This document shows positions 45,049-53,370 of a stretch of 64,000 nucleotides of DNA, one piece after another. The notes beneath the pieces are model-generated. The model was not told where the DNA came from. It made no database searches and saw nothing but the letters and a program-made list of their open reading frames with translations. The first letter of the stretch is position 1; each line of letters begins with the position of its first letter. The stretch covers positions 1,403,995 through 1,467,994 of the forward strand of contig NZ_NGKU01000001.1 of NCBI RefSeq assembly GCF_002140915.1, in the 5' to 3' direction. The translations under genes were made by a program, and so were the position numbers. This DNA comes from Candidatus Enterococcus testudinis (lineage in GTDB: Bacteria > Bacillota > Bacilli > Lactobacillales > Enterococcaceae).

Positions 45049-45086
45049 GAAAGCAGATAAAAATTATTTTTTTGGAGGAAACACAC

Positions 45087-45557
45087 TTGAACATAGGTAA
45101 ACCGCGAAAGATCGGCAAAAGTATCGAAGATATCGAGGAAGGCGATTCGTTGTCTTTAACCGAGTCGATCGAAGACAATCAACTATTGCTTTATTTAGGA
45201 TTGACGAATGATGCAAATCCGCTCTACATTCAACATGATTACACGCAAAAAACGGACTATCAACGTCCGATCGTGCCTTCAGTCATGCTGATGGGAATCA
45301 TTACCAGCGCGGTGTCCAAACACTTGCCTGGACCAGGCTCTCATGTCGTGAATTTTTCGGTGAACTTTATAGAACCAGTTTTTCATTATGAAACATTGAC
45401 TTTTGATTTTGAAGTCATCAAAGTTGATAAAATGAAAGATGTCGTGACGATTTCAGTGGAAGCCATCAACGGCGAAGGAGATCGTATCTTAGACGCTGTT
45501 GTCATGGTCCAACCGCCAAAAGAAATGGCAGAACAGGAGGAAGCGCAACATGAATAA
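45087..45557 (+). CDS. MaoC-like hotdog-fold dehydratase
   Basis: The start is TTG 45087, 7 bases after GGAGGA; an in-frame TTG at 45072 contains that RBS. The 156-residue protein has the R-hydratase/MaoC pattern: a segment GLTNDANPLYIQHDYTQKTDYQRPIVPSVMLMGIITSAVSKHLPGPGS-like order in which the usual catalytic Asp and His positions are occupied by D-x-N-P-L and by a Q/H pair. A role in fatty acyl or keto-acyl dehydration is plausible but the substrate is unknown. It overlaps the BI-1 gene by eight bases. Confidence 0.82.
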   Translation: MNIGKPRKIGKSIEDIEEGDSLSLTESIEDNQLLLYLGLTNDANPLYIQHDYTQKTDYQRPIVPSVMLMGIITSAVSKHLPGPGSHVVNFSVNFIEPVFHYETLTFDFEVIKVDKMKDVVTISVEAINGEGDRILDAVVMVQPPKEMAEQEEAQHE

Positions 45558-46242
45558 TATGAACAATGAAACTGTACAAGCCCAAGGATTGAATCGTTTT
45601 TACTCAAAAGTCTATCTATTCTTTGGTTTAGGATTAGGGATCAGTGCGATATCGGCTTACTTTTTTGGAGAAGTCTTTGCGACTCAAACGCTGCAATTTA
45701 TTCAAAACTTTCCTTTAGGATTCACTGGATTGTGGCTCGTGCAAATCGTTTTAGTCTTAGTCTTAGGTGCCAAGGCACAAAAAAATCCTTCGCTGACATT
45801 GGCGGGCTATCTCGTCTATTCACTATTGAACGGATTGACATTGTCTGTCACTTTGATGGTTTATGATTTCGGCTCGATTGCTGGGGCCTTCATCTCAGCT
45901 GCTGTGACTTTCGGTGTCATGTCGGCATTTGGGATCATGACCAAACGTGATCTAAGTGTCGTAGGTCGGATCGGTTATGGCTTATTGATCGGGATCATTA
46001 TCTCAACTTTATTGAATGTCTTTATTTTAAACAGCCAGCCGGTTGATTTCTTCTTGTCGATCGTGACAGTGTTTGTCTTTATGGGCATCACAGCGTATGA
46101 CAATCAACGGATCCGTACAACCTACATGGCAACAAATGGTGGCGCAAATACCGGAGTGGCTGTCTTTATGGCATTGCAACTATACTTAGACTTTATCAAC
46201 TTATTCTTGGCGCTATTGCGCATCTTTGGTAAAAATAACTAA
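45550..46242 (+). CDS. Bax inhibitor-1/YccA family membrane protein
   Basis: The start is ATG 45550 with CAGGAGG 9 bases upstream. The 230-residue protein has seven hydrophobic helices from about residue 20 to the end and the BI-1 signature near the C-terminus (FMGITAYDNQRIRTTYMATNGG). Bacterial BI-1 proteins are pH-sensitive calcium leak channels or FtsH modulators in the cases studied. It is translationally coupled to the MaoC-like gene. Confidence 0.9.
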   Translation: MNNMNNETVQAQGLNRFYSKVYLFFGLGLGISAISAYFFGEVFATQTLQFIQNFPLGFTGLWLVQIVLVLVLGAKAQKNPSLTLAGYLVYSLLNGLTLSVTLMVYDFGSIAGAFISAAVTFGVMSAFGIMTKRDLSVVGRIGYGLLIGIIISTLLNVFILNSQPVDFFLSIVTVFVFMGITAYDNQRIRTTYMATNGGANTGVAVFMALQLYLDFINLFLALLRIFGKNN

Positions 46243-46274
46243 AAAAAAGCGCGCTGAAACGCGCCTTTTTTTTT
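46241..46274 (+). terminator. Terminator after the BI-1 gene
   Basis: AAAAAAAAGCGCG pairs with CGCGCCTTTTTTTT around a six- to seven-base loop; A and T flanks could make it bidirectional. Confidence 0.88.
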
Positions 46275-46370
46275 GCATTCAATGATGGAATCAGTAAAGC
46301 AATTCATCGCTTTTACACGATTTCTTTGTTAAAATAAAGAAGAACTTTTTTCTAAGAAGGGGTTAAAATC

Positions 46371-49016
46371 ATGTCAAAAAATAAATTATTGCTTGTGGAT
46401 GGCAACAGTGTCGCTTTTCGCGCATTCTTTGCTTTACATAATTCACTGGAACGCTTCAAAAACAATAACGGATTGCATACAAATGCGATCTATGCCTTCA
46501 ATAATATGTTCGAAAATGTGATGGCCAAAGAACAACCTACGCATGTGCTTGTGGCTTTTGATGCAGGCAAGACGACTTTCCGTACCTCCATGTATCACGC
46601 GTATAAAGGTGGTCGTGCCAAAACACCGGGTGAATTTAGAGAACAAATGCCGTATATCCGCGAATTGATCAATGCATTAGGTGTGCAACATTATGAATTG
46701 CCCAACTATGAAGCAGATGATATCATCGGCACGTTGGCCCATCAAATAGACAAAGACCAATTTGATGTAGTGGTATTATCGGGGGATCGAGATTTGACTC
46801 AGCTTGCCACAGATCATGTCAAAGTTGACATTACCGTCAAAGGTGTCAGCGAGATCGAAAGCTATACCCCAGCCCATGTCGCAGAGAAGTATGATGGTTT
46901 GACGCCACTGCAGATCATTGATATGAAAGGCTTGGCCGGTGATGCATCAGACAATATTCCTGGTGTCACCAAGATTGGCGAAAAAACAGCGATCAAACTC
47001 TTAAAGGAATATGGATCAGTTGAAGGTATTTATGAGCATATCGATGACTTGAAGAAAAGCAAAATGAAGGAAAACTTGATCAATGATCATGACATTGCCC
47101 TTTTATCGAAACAGTTGGCCACGATTAATGTACATGCGCCAGTGGAAATCAACATCGATGATTTAAAGTACGAAGGCAAAGACTTAGATAAATTGGTGCC
47201 TTTCTACCAAGAAATGAACTTTAACGGATTCCTCGAAAAATTGAATATCACTGCTGAACCAGTAGAAATGGCGGATATTTTATTTGATGTAGTGGAGGCG
47301 TTCACACCAGATATGTTCCAAAACGATATGGCATTATATGTTGAAATGCTAGGGGATAACTACCATTTGGAAGATATTGTTGGCGTCGCTTGGGGCAATA
47401 AAGAAAAAATTTATGTGACCACACAAGATCAATTATTTGAGCATCCGGATTTTATTGCTTGGTTGCAAGACCCGCAACGACACATCAATGTCTATGATGC
47501 AAAACGCACTTATGTCGCATTGAATCGGTATGCAAAAGCGCCTGTTGGCATCAACTTTGATGTGTTATTGGCAGCTTACCTTTTAGATACCAATGACAAC
47601 AACAACGATATTGCAGGTGTCGCTGCCCACTATGGTTATACAGATATCCAATCTGATGAAGCTGTCTACGGCAAAGGGGCCAAGAAAGGTTTGCCGGCAG
47701 ATGAAGAAGCTTTCTTCGCCCACTTGGCCAGAAAAGCTGCGGCAATCGTTGATTTAACACCAAAATTGACACATGAATTGGCAGAAAAAAATCAGACTGC
47801 CTTGTTCCAAGATATGGAATTGCCATTATCGATCATCTTGGCTGAGATGGAAATCACAGGTATTCACGTGGATGCAGCCCGTCTGCATACGATGAAAGGC
47901 GAATTTGCCCAACGATTGCAAGAAATCGAAGAAAAAATCTACGCAGAAGCCGGGGAAACCTTTAATTTGAATTCACCGAAGCAATTGGGTGTGATTTTAT
48001 TTGAGAAAATGGGTCTGCCAGTGATCAAAAAAACCAAGACGGGTTATTCCACAGCGGTGGATGTCTTAGAACAATTAAAAGAGCAAGCCCCAATCGTTGA
48101 AGATATTTTGACGTATCGTCAAATCGCTAAAATCCAATCGACTTATGTGGAAGGGCTGTTGAAAGTCATTCAAAGTGACGGCAAGGTTCATACCCGCTAT
48201 GTTCAAACATTGACTCAAACAGGTCGCTTGAGTTCTGTCGATCCGAACTTGCAAAATATCCCGATTCGTTTGGAAGAAGGCCGGAAGATTAGGGAAGCCT
48301 TTGTGCCGAGAAATCCTGATTGGTTGATTTATTCCTCCGACTATTCTCAGATCGAATTGCGGGTGTTGGCCCATATTTCGAATGATACCCATTTGAAAGA
48401 GGCCTTTATCGAAGGACAAGATATCCATTCCAGCACAGCGATGCGGGTCTTTGGCATCTCAACGCCGGAAGAAGTCACCGGCAACATGCGTCGACAAGCC
48501 AAAGCTGTCAACTTCGGTATCGTCTATGGTATCTCTGATTATGGTCTATCTCAAAACTTAGGAATCAGCCGTAAAGAAGCGCAGCAATACATCGATACGT
48601 ATTTCGATAAATACCCAGGGGTCAAAACATACATGGAAGATGTCGTTCGAGAAGCCAAAGACAAAGGGTATGTCGAAACTTTGTATAACCGTAGACGTTA
48701 TTTGCCTGATATCAATTCACGGAATTTCAATATTCGAAACTTCGCGGAACGCACGGCCATCAATACCCCAATCCAGGGAAGTGCGGCAGATATTTTAAAA
48801 ATCGCAATGATCGATTTAGCCAAACGATTAAAAGAAGAAAACTTGGCTGCCACGATGCTGCTGCAAGTCCACGATGAGTTGGTCTTTGAGGTGCCTGCGG
48901 ATGAATTAGAACGTTTAGATGCCCTTGTCAAAGAAGTCATGGAACAAGCTGTTTCCTTACAAGTACCATTGCTGACTGACAGCAATTGGGGCAAAACATG
49001 GTATGAAGCAAAATAA
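46371..49016 (+). CDS. polA: DNA polymerase I
   Basis: This 881-residue enzyme fills gaps and removes RNA primers. Residues 1-290 are the 5' nuclease (LLLVDGNSVAFRAFFAL, PNYEADDIIGTLA, GDASDNIPGV). Residues about 300-465 are the 3'-5' exonuclease fold, but the first metal motif (DxE) reads ALYVEMLGD, so proofreading is probably absent as in Bacillus Pol I. The polymerase domain has motif A DYSQIELRVLAH, motif B RRQAKAVNFGIVYG and motif C VHDELVFE. It starts the polA-mutM-coaE cluster; mutM follows after 14 bases. Confidence 0.98.
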   Translation: MSKNKLLLVDGNSVAFRAFFALHNSLERFKNNNGLHTNAIYAFNNMFENVMAKEQPTHVLVAFDAGKTTFRTSMYHAYKGGRAKTPGEFREQMPYIRELINALGVQHYELPNYEADDIIGTLAHQIDKDQFDVVVLSGDRDLTQLATDHVKVDITVKGVSEIESYTPAHVAEKYDGLTPLQIIDMKGLAGDASDNIPGVTKIGEKTAIKLLKEYGSVEGIYEHIDDLKKSKMKENLINDHDIALLSKQLATINVHAPVEINIDDLKYEGKDLDKLVPFYQEMNFNGFLEKLNITAEPVEMADILFDVVEAFTPDMFQNDMALYVEMLGDNYHLEDIVGVAWGNKEKIYVTTQDQLFEHPDFIAWLQDPQRHINVYDAKRTYVALNRYAKAPVGINFDVLLAAYLLDTNDNNNDIAGVAAHYGYTDIQSDEAVYGKGAKKGLPADEEAFFAHLARKAAAIVDLTPKLTHELAEKNQTALFQDMELPLSIILAEMEITGIHVDAARLHTMKGEFAQRLQEIEEKIYAEAGETFNLNSPKQLGVILFEKMGLPVIKKTKTGYSTAVDVLEQLKEQAPIVEDILTYRQIAKIQSTYVEGLLKVIQSDGKVHTRYVQTLTQTGRLSSVDPNLQNIPIRLEEGRKIREAFVPRNPDWLIYSSDYSQIELRVLAHISNDTHLKEAFIEGQDIHSSTAMRVFGISTPEEVTGNMRRQAKAVNFGIVYGISDYGLSQNLGISRKEAQQYIDTYFDKYPGVKTYMEDVVREAKDKGYVETLYNRRRYLPDINSRNFNIRNFAERTAINTPIQGSAADILKIAMIDLAKRLKEENLAATMLLQVHDELVFEVPADELERLDALVKEVMEQAVSLQVPLLTDSNWGKTWYEAK

Positions 49017-49030
49017 ATGAGGTGAAAGTT

Positions 49031-49873
49031 GTGCCAGAATTACCGGAAGTCGAAACAGTCCGTAAAGGATTAGCGTCATTAGTCTTGAACAAAACCATTG
49101 CCTCCGTAGATGTACGCTGGCCACGAATCATTGAAAGTCCCGAAGTGCCGATGTTTTCGGCACTGTTGAAAGGACAGCAATTGTTGGGATTCGATCGCAG
49201 AGGGAAATTTCTGATCTTCAAATTGACCGATTATGATTTGATTTCACATTTACGCATGGAAGGCAAATATGAATTTTTTGCAAATGAACCTATCATTGAT
49301 AAGCATACCCATATCATTTTTCATTTCACGGATGGCAGTCAATTGCAGTATCATGATGTCCGCAAATTTGGACGAATGACCCTCGTTGATAAAGATCAAA
49401 GCAACATGTATAAAGGCATTCAGCAACTGGGCCCTGAACCAAAGCCGGAACTGTTTTTGCTGCCTGCATTTGAACGCGGTCTAAAGAAAGCCAAAAAAGC
49501 AATCAAACCTTTATTGCTGGATCAAAAATTGGTGACAGGATTAGGGAATATCTATGTGGACGAAGCGTTATGGGAAGCCAAGATCCATCCGGAACAACCG
49601 GCCAATACATTGACTTCAGATGAGATCGTGTTGCTGCATGCCGCAATCATTGATGTCTTGGATCGTGCTGTAAAAGCCGGTGGAACAACGATTCGTACGT
49701 ATCTAAATGCATTGGGAGAAGCAGGTAAATTCCAACAATCCCTGCATGTCTATGGTCAAACAGGCAATCCATGTCCCCGTTGCGGCACCCCAATCGTCAA
49801 AATCAAAGTTGCCCAACGAGGAACCCATTTTTGTCCTCATTGCCAACAATTGCAGATGAGGGACTTCCTATGA
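49031..49873 (+). CDS. mutM: Formamidopyrimidine-DNA glycosylase MutM (Fpg)
   Basis: The start is GTG 49031, fixed by chemistry: the catalytic residue is Pro2 (then E3) after removal of the first residue, and GTG 49031 gives M-P-E-L-P-E. The GTG at 49022 is part of the RBS GAGGTG. The 280-residue enzyme removes 8-oxoguanine and cuts at the abasic site. The zinc finger at the C-terminus has two CxxC pairs (CPRC and CPHC). It overlaps coaE by four bases. Confidence 0.97.
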   Translation: MPELPEVETVRKGLASLVLNKTIASVDVRWPRIIESPEVPMFSALLKGQQLLGFDRRGKFLIFKLTDYDLISHLRMEGKYEFFANEPIIDKHTHIIFHFTDGSQLQYHDVRKFGRMTLVDKDQSNMYKGIQQLGPEPKPELFLLPAFERGLKKAKKAIKPLLLDQKLVTGLGNIYVDEALWEAKIHPEQPANTLTSDEIVLLHAAIIDVLDRAVKAGGTTIRTYLNALGEAGKFQQSLHVYGQTGNPCPRCGTPIVKIKVAQRGTHFCPHCQQLQMRDFL

Positions 49874-50472
49874 GTTTTTATTTGGGGATCACTGGTGGGA
49901 TAGCGACAGGGAAAAGTACGGCTGTTGCTCATTTTCAACAATTGGGCTTTCCGATTGTTGATGCCGACTTAATCGCTAGAGAAGTCGTTCTTCCTGGCAC
50001 ACCAGGATTAGCATCAGTCGTGGCGGCATTTGGCGAAACGATTTTGACTGATCAAGGCGCTTTGAATCGAGATTTTTTAGGAGAAATCGTTTTTTCTGAC
50101 GGAGACAAAAGAAAACAGTTGAACCAATTGCTTTCGCCTTTTATTCGTCAGGAAATTCTACATCAGATGGCTACTTTCAAGGAACAGCCCCTCGTGATCG
50201 TGGATATCCCACTGCTTTATGAAGCGGGGTATGATCAATATATGGACCAAGTAGCAGTGATTTATGTGCCGGAAGCTATCCAAAAACAGCGCTTGATGAT
50301 ACGCAATCAATTAAGTGAAGCAGAAGCAGACTTGAGGATCGCCAGTCAATTACCGATTGAAAAGAAAAAGGTTCGTGCCGATGTTGTCTTTGATAATCAA
50401 GACTCAGTTGCGGACTTGATACAGCAGATCGATGCATGGATCGAGGATTTTATCGGAAAAGTACAAGTTTAA
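49870..50472 (+). CDS. coaE: Dephospho-CoA kinase CoaE
   Basis: The start is ATG 49870, which overlaps the mutM stop as ATGA. The 200-residue P-loop kinase phosphorylates dephospho-CoA to CoA, the last step of the pathway. The Walker A is GGIATGKST, followed by VDADLIAREVV and a lid region with VDIPLLYEAG. A strong bidirectional terminator follows, cutting the usual link with nrdR, which here lies 2.4 kb away. Confidence 0.97.
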   Translation: MSFYLGITGGIATGKSTAVAHFQQLGFPIVDADLIAREVVLPGTPGLASVVAAFGETILTDQGALNRDFLGEIVFSDGDKRKQLNQLLSPFIRQEILHQMATFKEQPLVIVDIPLLYEAGYDQYMDQVAVIYVPEAIQKQRLMIRNQLSEAEADLRIASQLPIEKKKVRADVVFDNQDSVADLIQQIDAWIEDFIGKVQV

Positions 50473-50495
50473 ACACGGTCATCTGAAAAGCTAAT

Positions 50496-50549
50496 AAAGC
50501 ATCCGAAGGGATTGGGTTTAAGAGAAAACCAATCCCTTCGGATGCTTTT
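50496..50549. terminator. Bidirectional terminator between coaE and the ABC ATPase gene
   Basis: AAAGCATCCGAAGGGATTGG (50496-50515) is an exact complement of 50529-50548, a 20-base stem with a 13-base loop and T's on both flanks. Confidence 0.93.
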
Positions 50550-50551
50550 AC

Positions 50552-51331
50552 TTATTTTGGTAAGACGATTTGCCGCGCTTCGGTGAAGGGATAGATAGTG
50601 ATCGGTTTTTCATAAAATGCCGCCAAATTGTCTTCAGTAAAGACCTGTTTCCTTGGGCCAGACGCATAGACCTTTCCTTTTTTCAGCAGCAGCAAATGAT
50701 CAAAAAACGGCAGCAATTCTTCCGTATGATGGGTCACATAAATAAAGGTTGGCGGATGCTCAGCATATTGCAATGCCGAGATTCTATGCAAAAATTCTTC
50801 CCGAGCGAAAAGATCTAAGCCGGTACAAGGTTCATCAAGAATCATGATTTCCGGGTCAGCCATGAGTGCTCTGGCAATCATCACCAATTGCTTTTCTCCT
50901 TGAGACAGCTGCCTGAAGGGTGCGCCGATCAAATGACTGATGCCAAGGGAAGACAAATGGTGCTTTGCCTGTTCAAGTAATGCACGATCATAATGCTGAT
51001 AGAGACCTATACTAGCAAATTTTCCTGACAAAACGATGTCTTCGATAGGGTCACTAGCATAAAATTTACCTTGGATAGCAGCGCTGACCCAGCCGATGCG
51101 CCTTTGCAAGTCTGGTACAGATGTTTTGCCTAATATTTCTCCTAAGACGTTGCGGGTACCGGCAGATGGCCATAGTGCACCAGTGATCATTTGAAGCAGC
51201 AAGCTTTTACCGGCGCCATTAAGTCCCAAAATTCCCCAATGCTGTCCTTCATCGACTTGCCATGAGATATCATCTAATAGTGGTTGTTCGTTGCGGATAA
51301 ATGTAAGATGTTTAAAGTCGATTTTCGGCAT
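50552..51331 (-). CDS. Stand-alone ABC transporter ATP-binding protein (YlmA-like)
   Basis: Two adjacent ATGs (51334, 51331) follow AAAGGAG; I choose 51331 by spacing. The 259-residue protein is a single nucleotide-binding domain: Walker A GLNGAGKS near residue 40, signature LSQGEKQLVMIARAL near 140, Walker B IMILDEPCTGLD, and the H-loop THHTEE. No permease or binding protein lies nearby, so its partner is elsewhere or it acts alone, as proposed for Bacillus YlmA. It is the only minus-strand gene in this stretch and sits in the inserted block between coaE and nrdR. Confidence 0.88.
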   Translation of the reverse strand: MPKIDFKHLTFIRNEQPLLDDISWQVDEGQHWGILGLNGAGKSLLLQMITGALWPSAGTRNVLGEILGKTSVPDLQRRIGWVSAAIQGKFYASDPIEDIVLSGKFASIGLYQHYDRALLEQAKHHLSSLGISHLIGAPFRQLSQGEKQLVMIARALMADPEIMILDEPCTGLDLFAREEFLHRISALQYAEHPPTFIYVTHHTEELLPFFDHLLLLKKGKVYASGPRKQVFTEDNLAAFYEKPITIYPFTEARQIVLPK

Positions 51332-51384
51332 CATTTTCTCCTTTGTTTGAAACTGAATATTCTGACGATTGTCGTCTGGTGTGT

Positions 51385-51390
51385 AGTATA
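51385..51390 (-). promoter_or_regulatory. -10 box of the ABC ATPase gene
   Basis: Minus strand TGG then TATACT (51390-51385), with TTATCC 17 bases upstream as a weak -35. Confidence 0.5.
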
Positions 51391-51437
51391 CCATATTTAT
51401 CTTCATAGGATAAAGGATGTATCCGCATTCGTATCTT

Positions 51438-51466
51438 TTGTTTTATCTTCAGTTCCTTGCTATGAT
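51438..51466 (+). promoter_or_regulatory. Promoter of the CsbD-like gene
   Basis: TTGTTT (51438-51443), 17-base spacer ending in TGC, TATGAT (51461-51466). Confidence 0.65.
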
Positions 51467-51492
51467 AGATATATACAGTAGGAGGGATATTC

Positions 51493-51822
51493 ATGGGAAC
51501 GTTTAAAGATGAAAAAGACGTGATCGTTGGTTCCGCCAAAGAAAAAATCGGTGGATGGACCAAGAACGAAGAATTGGAACAATCGGGTAAAGAACAAGCA
51601 ATGGAAGGACGAATCGGTCAAGAGCACCGAGAACAACGGGTGGATGAATTGGATCGACAAAATGATGAACGAGATGCCCGTAACGACCGTACGACACCAG
51701 AAACGATCGGCCAAGAAGAATTGTTAAGTGAAGAACATCCAGATCTAAACAAGATGACTTCAACTGAACGGCGTGATGCAGATCAATTAAAACATTTCAC
51801 AGGTATTGAAGACAAATTATAA
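51493..51822 (+). CDS. CsbD-like stress protein
   Basis: This 109-residue, very hydrophilic protein begins with a CsbD-like domain (residues 5-40, KDEKDVIVGSAKEKIGGWTKNEELEQSGK). The remainder is an Asp/Arg/Glu-rich, probably disordered extension (EHREQRVDELDRQNDERDARNDRT). CsbD proteins are small general-stress proteins of unknown mechanism. It has a strong RBS (AGGAGGG), its own promoter and terminator. Confidence 0.85.
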   Translation: MGTFKDEKDVIVGSAKEKIGGWTKNEELEQSGKEQAMEGRIGQEHREQRVDELDRQNDERDARNDRTTPETIGQEELLSEEHPDLNKMTSTERRDADQLKHFTGIEDKL

Positions 51823-51832
51823 ACAAACCCCG

Positions 51833-51872
51833 CAGCTTCTTTGCAGAGGCTGCGGGTTTCTTATTGATCTCT
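51833..51872 (+). terminator. Terminator after the CsbD-like gene
   Basis: AACCCCGCAGC (51835-51845) pairs with GCTGCGGGTTT (51859-51869) with one G-U pair; a short T-rich run follows. Confidence 0.85.
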
Positions 51873-51885
51873 TCTCAGTCGTCAT

Positions 51886-51914
51886 TTGACAAATGAGATC
51901 AGAACGCATACAAT
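51886..51914 (+). promoter_or_regulatory. Strong promoter of the fusB-like gene
   Basis: TTGACA (51886-51891), exact 17-base spacer, TACAAT (51909-51914). The predicted leader before the fusB-like start is about 115 bases long. Confidence 0.8.
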
Positions 51915-51962
51915 ACCTAGTGCAAATTAGTCATTCATGTTCAATGAGGTGGTGGTCATCAA

Positions 51963-52010
51963 ATGCAGATTTTCGCATTGTGTCTAGGAAGAAGTGCTGA
52001 CTGTATATAG
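51963..52010 (+). CDS. Candidate 15-residue leader peptide upstream of the fusB-like gene
   Basis: ATG 51963 opens MQIFALCLGRSADCI and stops at TAG 52008-52010, 26 bases before the main gene. GAGGTGG at 51946-51952 could serve as RBS, though the spacing of about 11 is long. Known fusB genes are induced by fusidic acid through a leader region, which makes this ORF worth recording. I do not see a clear hairpin that hides the fusB RBS, so the call is tentative. Confidence 0.35.
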   Translation: MQIFALCLGRSADCI

Positions 52011-52036
52011 TATTCTCAAAAGAAAGAGGCAAGTAG

Positions 52037-52678
52037 ATGATTCAACCTTATCAATTCAATCTGATCAAAGAACAAATGTTTCAATTGGTCCGCACATACC
52101 AATCTGTCAATGATCCGCAAACCATCAAAACCATTGAAGATATGACGAAAGACGTAGTGACGCGCCAATTCGATCCACAAGAAGAGCAAGCCCTATTGAT
52201 CGTCAAAGAAATGTTCCAGAGAGGACTAAGTATCAAAAAAGCGGAAGCGCATTTAGCTGATTTGAAAACCTATGTCGAAGCTTTTCAAACACCATCAGTC
52301 AAACAAACGGAAAAGCTATTCCGCAAAGTCAAAAAATTGAAAGTCCCTGATTTTAACCAGTTTGACTTGAAAGGAACGACGTATTTGGCTTGGGACGATA
52401 TCGGCAGTCAAAGTAAATTTTTGATTGCGGCGGGTGATGAAGGCTATACTGCTGTTCACGGGCATATGTCAACAGAGGTCAAAAAAGGAATCTGTCCCAT
52501 CTGTCAGCATGAAAGCAATGTGTCGATGTTTCTATCCTTGACGAAATCAAGCGGGGATGGCACCTATACCAAACGCGGCAACTATATTTGCCGAGACAGT
52601 CAACGATGCAATGCCCAACTAACAGATAGGCACCATGTGAACGAATTTATTTCACTGGTCAAAATGAAAGAAAAATAA
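52037..52678 (+). CDS. FusB/FusC-type EF-G binding protein
   Basis: This 213-residue protein matches the FusB family. The N-terminal helical bundle is followed by a C-terminal treble-clef-like zinc domain with ligands C153, C156, C185 and C191 (CPIC, then YICRDSQRCN). FusB-type proteins bind EF-G on the ribosome and release complexes stalled by fusidic acid. Chromosomal homologues in enterococci and Listeria may give low intrinsic tolerance. RBS AGAAAGAGG lies about 7 bases before ATG. It belongs to the block between coaE and nrdR. Confidence 0.88.
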   Translation: MIQPYQFNLIKEQMFQLVRTYQSVNDPQTIKTIEDMTKDVVTRQFDPQEEQALLIVKEMFQRGLSIKKAEAHLADLKTYVEAFQTPSVKQTEKLFRKVKKLKVPDFNQFDLKGTTYLAWDDIGSQSKFLIAAGDEGYTAVHGHMSTEVKKGICPICQHESNVSMFLSLTKSSGDGTYTKRGNYICRDSQRCNAQLTDRHHVNEFISLVKMKEK

Positions 52679-52685
52679 CGGAAAC

Positions 52686-52713
52686 AACGGTAGGAAACTT
52701 TCTGCCGTTTTTT
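52686..52713 (+). terminator. Terminator after the fusB-like gene
   Basis: AACGGTAG (52686-52693) pairs with CTGCCGTT (52702-52709, one G-U), then six T's in total. Confidence 0.8.
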
Positions 52714-52809
52714 CATTTTGCTTTAAAAAAACAAGCTTTCTATTATTTAAATTTTCTATTAAAAGGACTAAATGAGCGTTTTTACCTATTGTACCAATAC
52801 ATTTCATGT

Positions 52810-52827
52810 TATAATTATCTATATAAT
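52810..52827 (+). promoter_or_regulatory. -10 boxes upstream of nrdR
   Basis: Two consensus TATAAT boxes at 52810-52815 and 52822-52827; the upstream TTGTAC (52789-52794) is only 15 bases from the first. The exact promoter is unclear. Confidence 0.45.
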
Positions 52828-52882
52828 TTAATCACTTTAGAGAAAAACGTAAACGCACAAGAGAAAAAAATGGGGTGAAACC

Positions 52883-53353
52883 ATGCAATGTCCAAAATGT
52901 CACCATAACAATTCACGGGTCGTTGACAGCCGTCAAGCAGATGACGGTCGTGTGATTCGTCGACGTAGAGAATGTGAAAACTGCGGCTACCGCTTTACAA
53001 CTTTTGAACGGATCGAAGAAGCACCATTGCTTGTGATCAAAAAAAATGGTGCCCGAGAAGAGTTTAATCGAGAAAAAATCTTGCGGGGCTTGATCCGCTC
53101 AGCTGAAAAACGTCCAGTAACAATGGATCAAATGGAAACGATCGTTGATCATGTCGAGTCACGGGTCCGCTCATTAGGTGAGAATGAAGTATCAACCACT
53201 ATGATTGGCGAGTTTGTGATGGAAGAATTGGTCGATCTAGATGAAATTGCTTATATTCGCTTTGCCAGTGTCTATCGTCAGTTCAAGGATATGTCTGTAT
53301 TCTTAAAAGAGCTGCAAGATATCGTTGAAAAAGCCAAAGAACCACAAGAGTAA
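52883..53353 (+). CDS. nrdR: Transcriptional repressor NrdR
   Basis: This 156-residue regulator represses ribonucleotide reductase genes and senses dATP/ATP. The N-terminal zinc ribbon has CPKC and CENC pairs with the [20 protein letters not shown]-binding segment. Residues about 48-140 are the ATP-cone ([20 protein letters not shown]). RBS TGGGGTGA precedes ATG. It heads nrdR-dnaB-dnaI, a conserved cluster that links nucleotide supply to replication. Confidence 0.97.
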   Translation: MQCPKCHHNNSRVVDSRQADDGRVIRRRRECENCGYRFTTFERIEEAPLLVIKKNGAREEFNREKILRGLIRSAEKRPVTMDQMETIVDHVESRVRSLGENEVSTTMIGEFVMEELVDLDEIAYIRFASVYRQFKDMSVFLKELQDIVEKAKEPQE

Positions 53354-53370
53354 AATAAGGGGGAAAACAT

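Noticed and set aside
51460-51763. Minus-strand ORFs over the CsbD-like gene
   Set aside because: Shadows of a low-complexity charged gene whose own RBS and promoter are clear.
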